Source: Poseidonibacter lekithochrous (lineage in GTDB: Bacteria > Campylobacterota > Campylobacteria > Campylobacterales > Arcobacteraceae). From it: a DNA stretch of 64,000 bases. The notes under the pieces are model-generated. The model was not told the origin of the DNA and made no database searches. It saw nothing but the letters and a program-made list of their open reading frames with translations. The position numbers were made by a program, and so were the translations under genes. The stretch covers positions 1-64,000 of the forward strand of contig NZ_JAHKQT010000017.1 in the NCBI RefSeq assembly GCF_018861145.1. Reading direction: 5' to 3'. This document shows, piece after piece, positions 62,294 to 64,000 of this stretch. The stretch's first letter is position 1. Every line of letters starts with the position of its first letter.

Positions 62294-63645
62294 ATAGTTT
62301 TATTACAAACTTCTTTAAGCACTCTATTTGTATAGAAATATGCAAAAATAGCAGCACTGTAAATCATAAATAAAATCCCAAACCATAAATAAATATAATC
62401 TAATTCAAAATATTTTACTATAACCCATGCAATAATTAGCTTTGCTACAATCTGTCTATATAAACTAATAAACAAAATCATCTTAGGTTTTTTAATTCCC
62501 TGAAGTGTTGATACACAGATAAATAAAACAATATAAGCATAAAAAATCCATATTTCAACTAGTAAATAATCAACACCGAAATCTACAACTGTTTCATTTG
62601 AATCAAATTGCATAATAAAAAATCTACCAAGGAGCGTTAATATAATTATTCCAACAGTTGATATTATAAATCCATATTTAAGTGAAACTTTTAATGTTTG
62701 AATAACTCTATCATATTTTTTAGCACCATAGTTATTTGATACTAGAGTTAGAACAGCAGTATTAAGTCCTAGTGCAGGTAAAAGCATAAGTTGTTCAACT
62801 CTATATCCAATTCCATATCCTGCAACTGCTTGCATACCATAATGAGATACAAAATAAGTAAGAATTAGTGAACCAAATGCCATAGTTAGCATACTTAAAC
62901 TAATAGGCAAGCCTTGGCTCATAAATAGTTTATATACTCGTAAGTTTGGAAGAAAGTATTCAAGTTTTTTAAAATGAATTACTTTTGTTTGAAGTACTTT
63001 ATAAAGCATAAAAAACATATTTATTACTTGAATTAGAACTGTAGCAATTGCAATACCTTTTATCCCCATTGCAGGAATAAATAAGAATCCATAAATAAAT
63101 AAAGGATTTAAAGCAAGGTTTGCAAAGAATCCAAATATTAGAGTATTTCTATATGTTTTTGTATCACCTTGAGCAACAAGTACTGAGTTTAACGAAAAGT
63201 TAAACATAAAAAAGACAGTACCAAATAAAATTGGATTTATATATTCAATTGAAGTTGCTAAATATTGATCACTAGCACCTAATAAAATAAATAAAGATGG
63301 AGCTAAAAGATATCCAATGATACTTAAGAAAATACCAAGAAGAGGAACAAAAAACAAGCCTTTATGAGCATAAATAGAAGCTAGTTTATATTTCTTTTTT
63401 CCAAAGGCATTTCCTAATAACGCTGTAATTGCAGAAGAAAAACCATATCCTAGTCCAATTATTAAAAAGAATATCATAAAAGATAAAGATAAAGCAGCAA
63501 TTGCTTCAGTTGATATTAGTCCTGCATAAAATGTATCTACTACATTATACATAGTGTTAAAAAACATTCCTACACTTGCTGGAATTGCTAGTTGTTTTAT
63601 TAAAGTAGGTATTTCTTGTGTTGTTAAATGTGCTGATTTTCTCAA
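62290..63645 (-). CDS. MATE-family multidrug/Na+ antiporter
   Basis: A 451-residue efflux protein of the MATE family with twelve hydrophobic segments in two similar halves. Family features are IKQLAIPASVGMFFNTMYNV with VDTFYAGLISTEAIAALS in the first half and QGLPISLSMLTMAFGSLIL with GYGIGYRVEQLMLLPALGL in the second. Such proteins export cationic drugs in exchange for Na+ or H+. No regulator is adjacent. Its 3' end overlaps the Sel1 gene tail to tail by 4 bases. Confidence 0.92.
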   Translation of the reverse strand: MRKSAHLTTQEIPTLIKQLAIPASVGMFFNTMYNVVDTFYAGLISTEAIAALSLSFMIFFLIIGLGYGFSSAITALLGNAFGKKKYKLASIYAHKGLFFVPLLGIFLSIIGYLLAPSLFILLGASDQYLATSIEYINPILFGTVFFMFNFSLNSVLVAQGDTKTYRNTLIFGFFANLALNPLFIYGFLFIPAMGIKGIAIATVLIQVINMFFMLYKVLQTKVIHFKKLEYFLPNLRVYKLFMSQGLPISLSMLTMAFGSLILTYFVSHYGMQAVAGYGIGYRVEQLMLLPALGLNTAVLTLVSNNYGAKKYDRVIQTLKVSLKYGFIISTVGIIILTLLGRFFIMQFDSNETVVDFGVDYLLVEIWIFYAYIVLFICVSTLQGIKKPKMILFISLYRQIVAKLIIAWVIVKYFELDYIYLWFGILFMIYSAAIFAYFYTNRVLKEVCNKTI

Positions 63646-63752
63646 AATGGAATCCGTATCTATATTAGTTTGTTTAAAATTGATTATAGTATAAAAAAGA
63701 AGATTTAGATGTTTATATTGTAAATTTGTTTATAAAGATAGAAAAGAAGGGT

Positions 63753-64000
63753 TTAATCTTCTATTCTAATCATAGCAGGTTTTGAAGTAACAAAACTTGT
63801 TGCTTCAATTTTTGCTAATGCTTTATTTATATCACTTTCAATACAAGTATGAGTTGAAAGTAAAAGGTGCGCACAAGTTTTATTAAGTGGTTTTTGAATT
63901 AATTTCTCAATTGAAATATCATATTCACTTAAAATAGTTGCAATTTTTGCTAATACTCCAGCTTTATCTTCAACTCTAAGTCTTATATAGTATTTTGTTT
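63753..64000 (-). CDS. hom: Homoserine dehydrogenase, C-terminal ACT domain (partial)
   Basis: The last 82 codons of a minus-strand gene that runs off the right edge. The sequence (KYYIRLRVEDKAGVLAKIA, ISIEKLIQKPL, STHTCIESDINKAL) is the C-terminal ACT domain typical of homoserine dehydrogenase, the enzyme reducing aspartate semialdehyde toward threonine and methionine; the ACT domain serves allosteric control. Only the regulatory tail is in view, so the assignment is by similarity of that domain. It ends 107 bases before the MATE gene. Confidence 0.78.
   Translation of the reverse strand, partial: TKYYIRLRVEDKAGVLAKIATILSEYDISIEKLIQKPLNKTCAHLLLSTHTCIESDINKALAKIEATSFVTSKPAMIRIED

Overview
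The window is AT-rich bacterial DNA that reads as the chromosome of an Arcobacter-group member of the Campylobacterota. This is inferred from the protein sequences, the many two-component systems and TRAP solute-binding proteins, the gene order rsmA - RNase J - kpsF/gutQ (as in Helicobacter), and the LutABC lactate module. I found no rRNA, tRNA, CRISPR array, phage or insertion sequence, and no gene-free stretch longer than about 300 bases.

Layout. 0.2-7.6 kb: housekeeping and small metabolic genes (LysE exporter, proA, acuI-like reductase, fetB-like permease, gpsA, gatB, SurA-like chaperone). 7.6-19.6 kb, all on the minus strand: a lactate locus with lutABC (L-lactate), a sensor kinase and response regulator, a DctP-DctQ-DctM TRAP importer, and a 946-residue FAD/Fe-S D-lactate dehydrogenase-type protein. 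19.6-30.1 kb: methyltransferase and dCMP deaminase, then plus-strand accBC, a DEAD-box helicase with a long leader, a Pit phosphate transporter, an AEC transporter, asnB and bluB. 30.1-32.4 kb: two further DctP proteins without membrane subunits. 32.5-43.0 kb, minus strand: a fumarate reductase/succinate dehydrogenase-like pair behind a Phd-like protein, phoH, hemJ, rarA, rluB, kpsF/gutQ, RNase J and rsmA. 43.1-47.7 kb: hisF, a SIMPL protein, a nucleoside phosphorylase-like protein, rlmN, a tiny membrane protein and gltX.

47.8-59.7 kb is the most interesting region. A two-component system is followed by a four-gene operon (YtkA-like Met-rich periplasmic protein, then outer-membrane, adaptor and pump subunits of a CusCBA-type copper/silver exporter). 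Next comes a three-gene RiPP-type operon: a secreted peptide with four Gly-Ser-Cys-Gly-Ala-Gly-Lys-Cys-Gly units, a DUF692 (MNIO) iron oxidase, and a DUF2063-type partner. A second two-component system lies tail to tail with that operon. The efflux and RiPP operons each carry an 11-bp tandem direct repeat with the core CTMCACA upstream, which suggests one OmpR-family regulator controls both. The likely job is copper defence: expulsion by the pump and sequestration by a cysteine-modified bufferin/oxazolin-like peptide.

59.8-64 kb: an unrecognised secreted protein, a 52-residue lipoprotein, a Sel1-repeat protein, a MATE exporter, and the 3' end of a homoserine dehydrogenase-like gene that runs off the window.

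Three parS-like 16-mers lie within 8.4 kb (31.26, 32.93 and 39.62 kb), which suggests that this is an origin-proximal ParB-loading region. Two genes, the AEC transporter and the efflux-linked histidine kinase, have no canonical start codon that includes their evident N-termini; in both, the best candidate is ATC behind a Shine-Dalgarno sequence.
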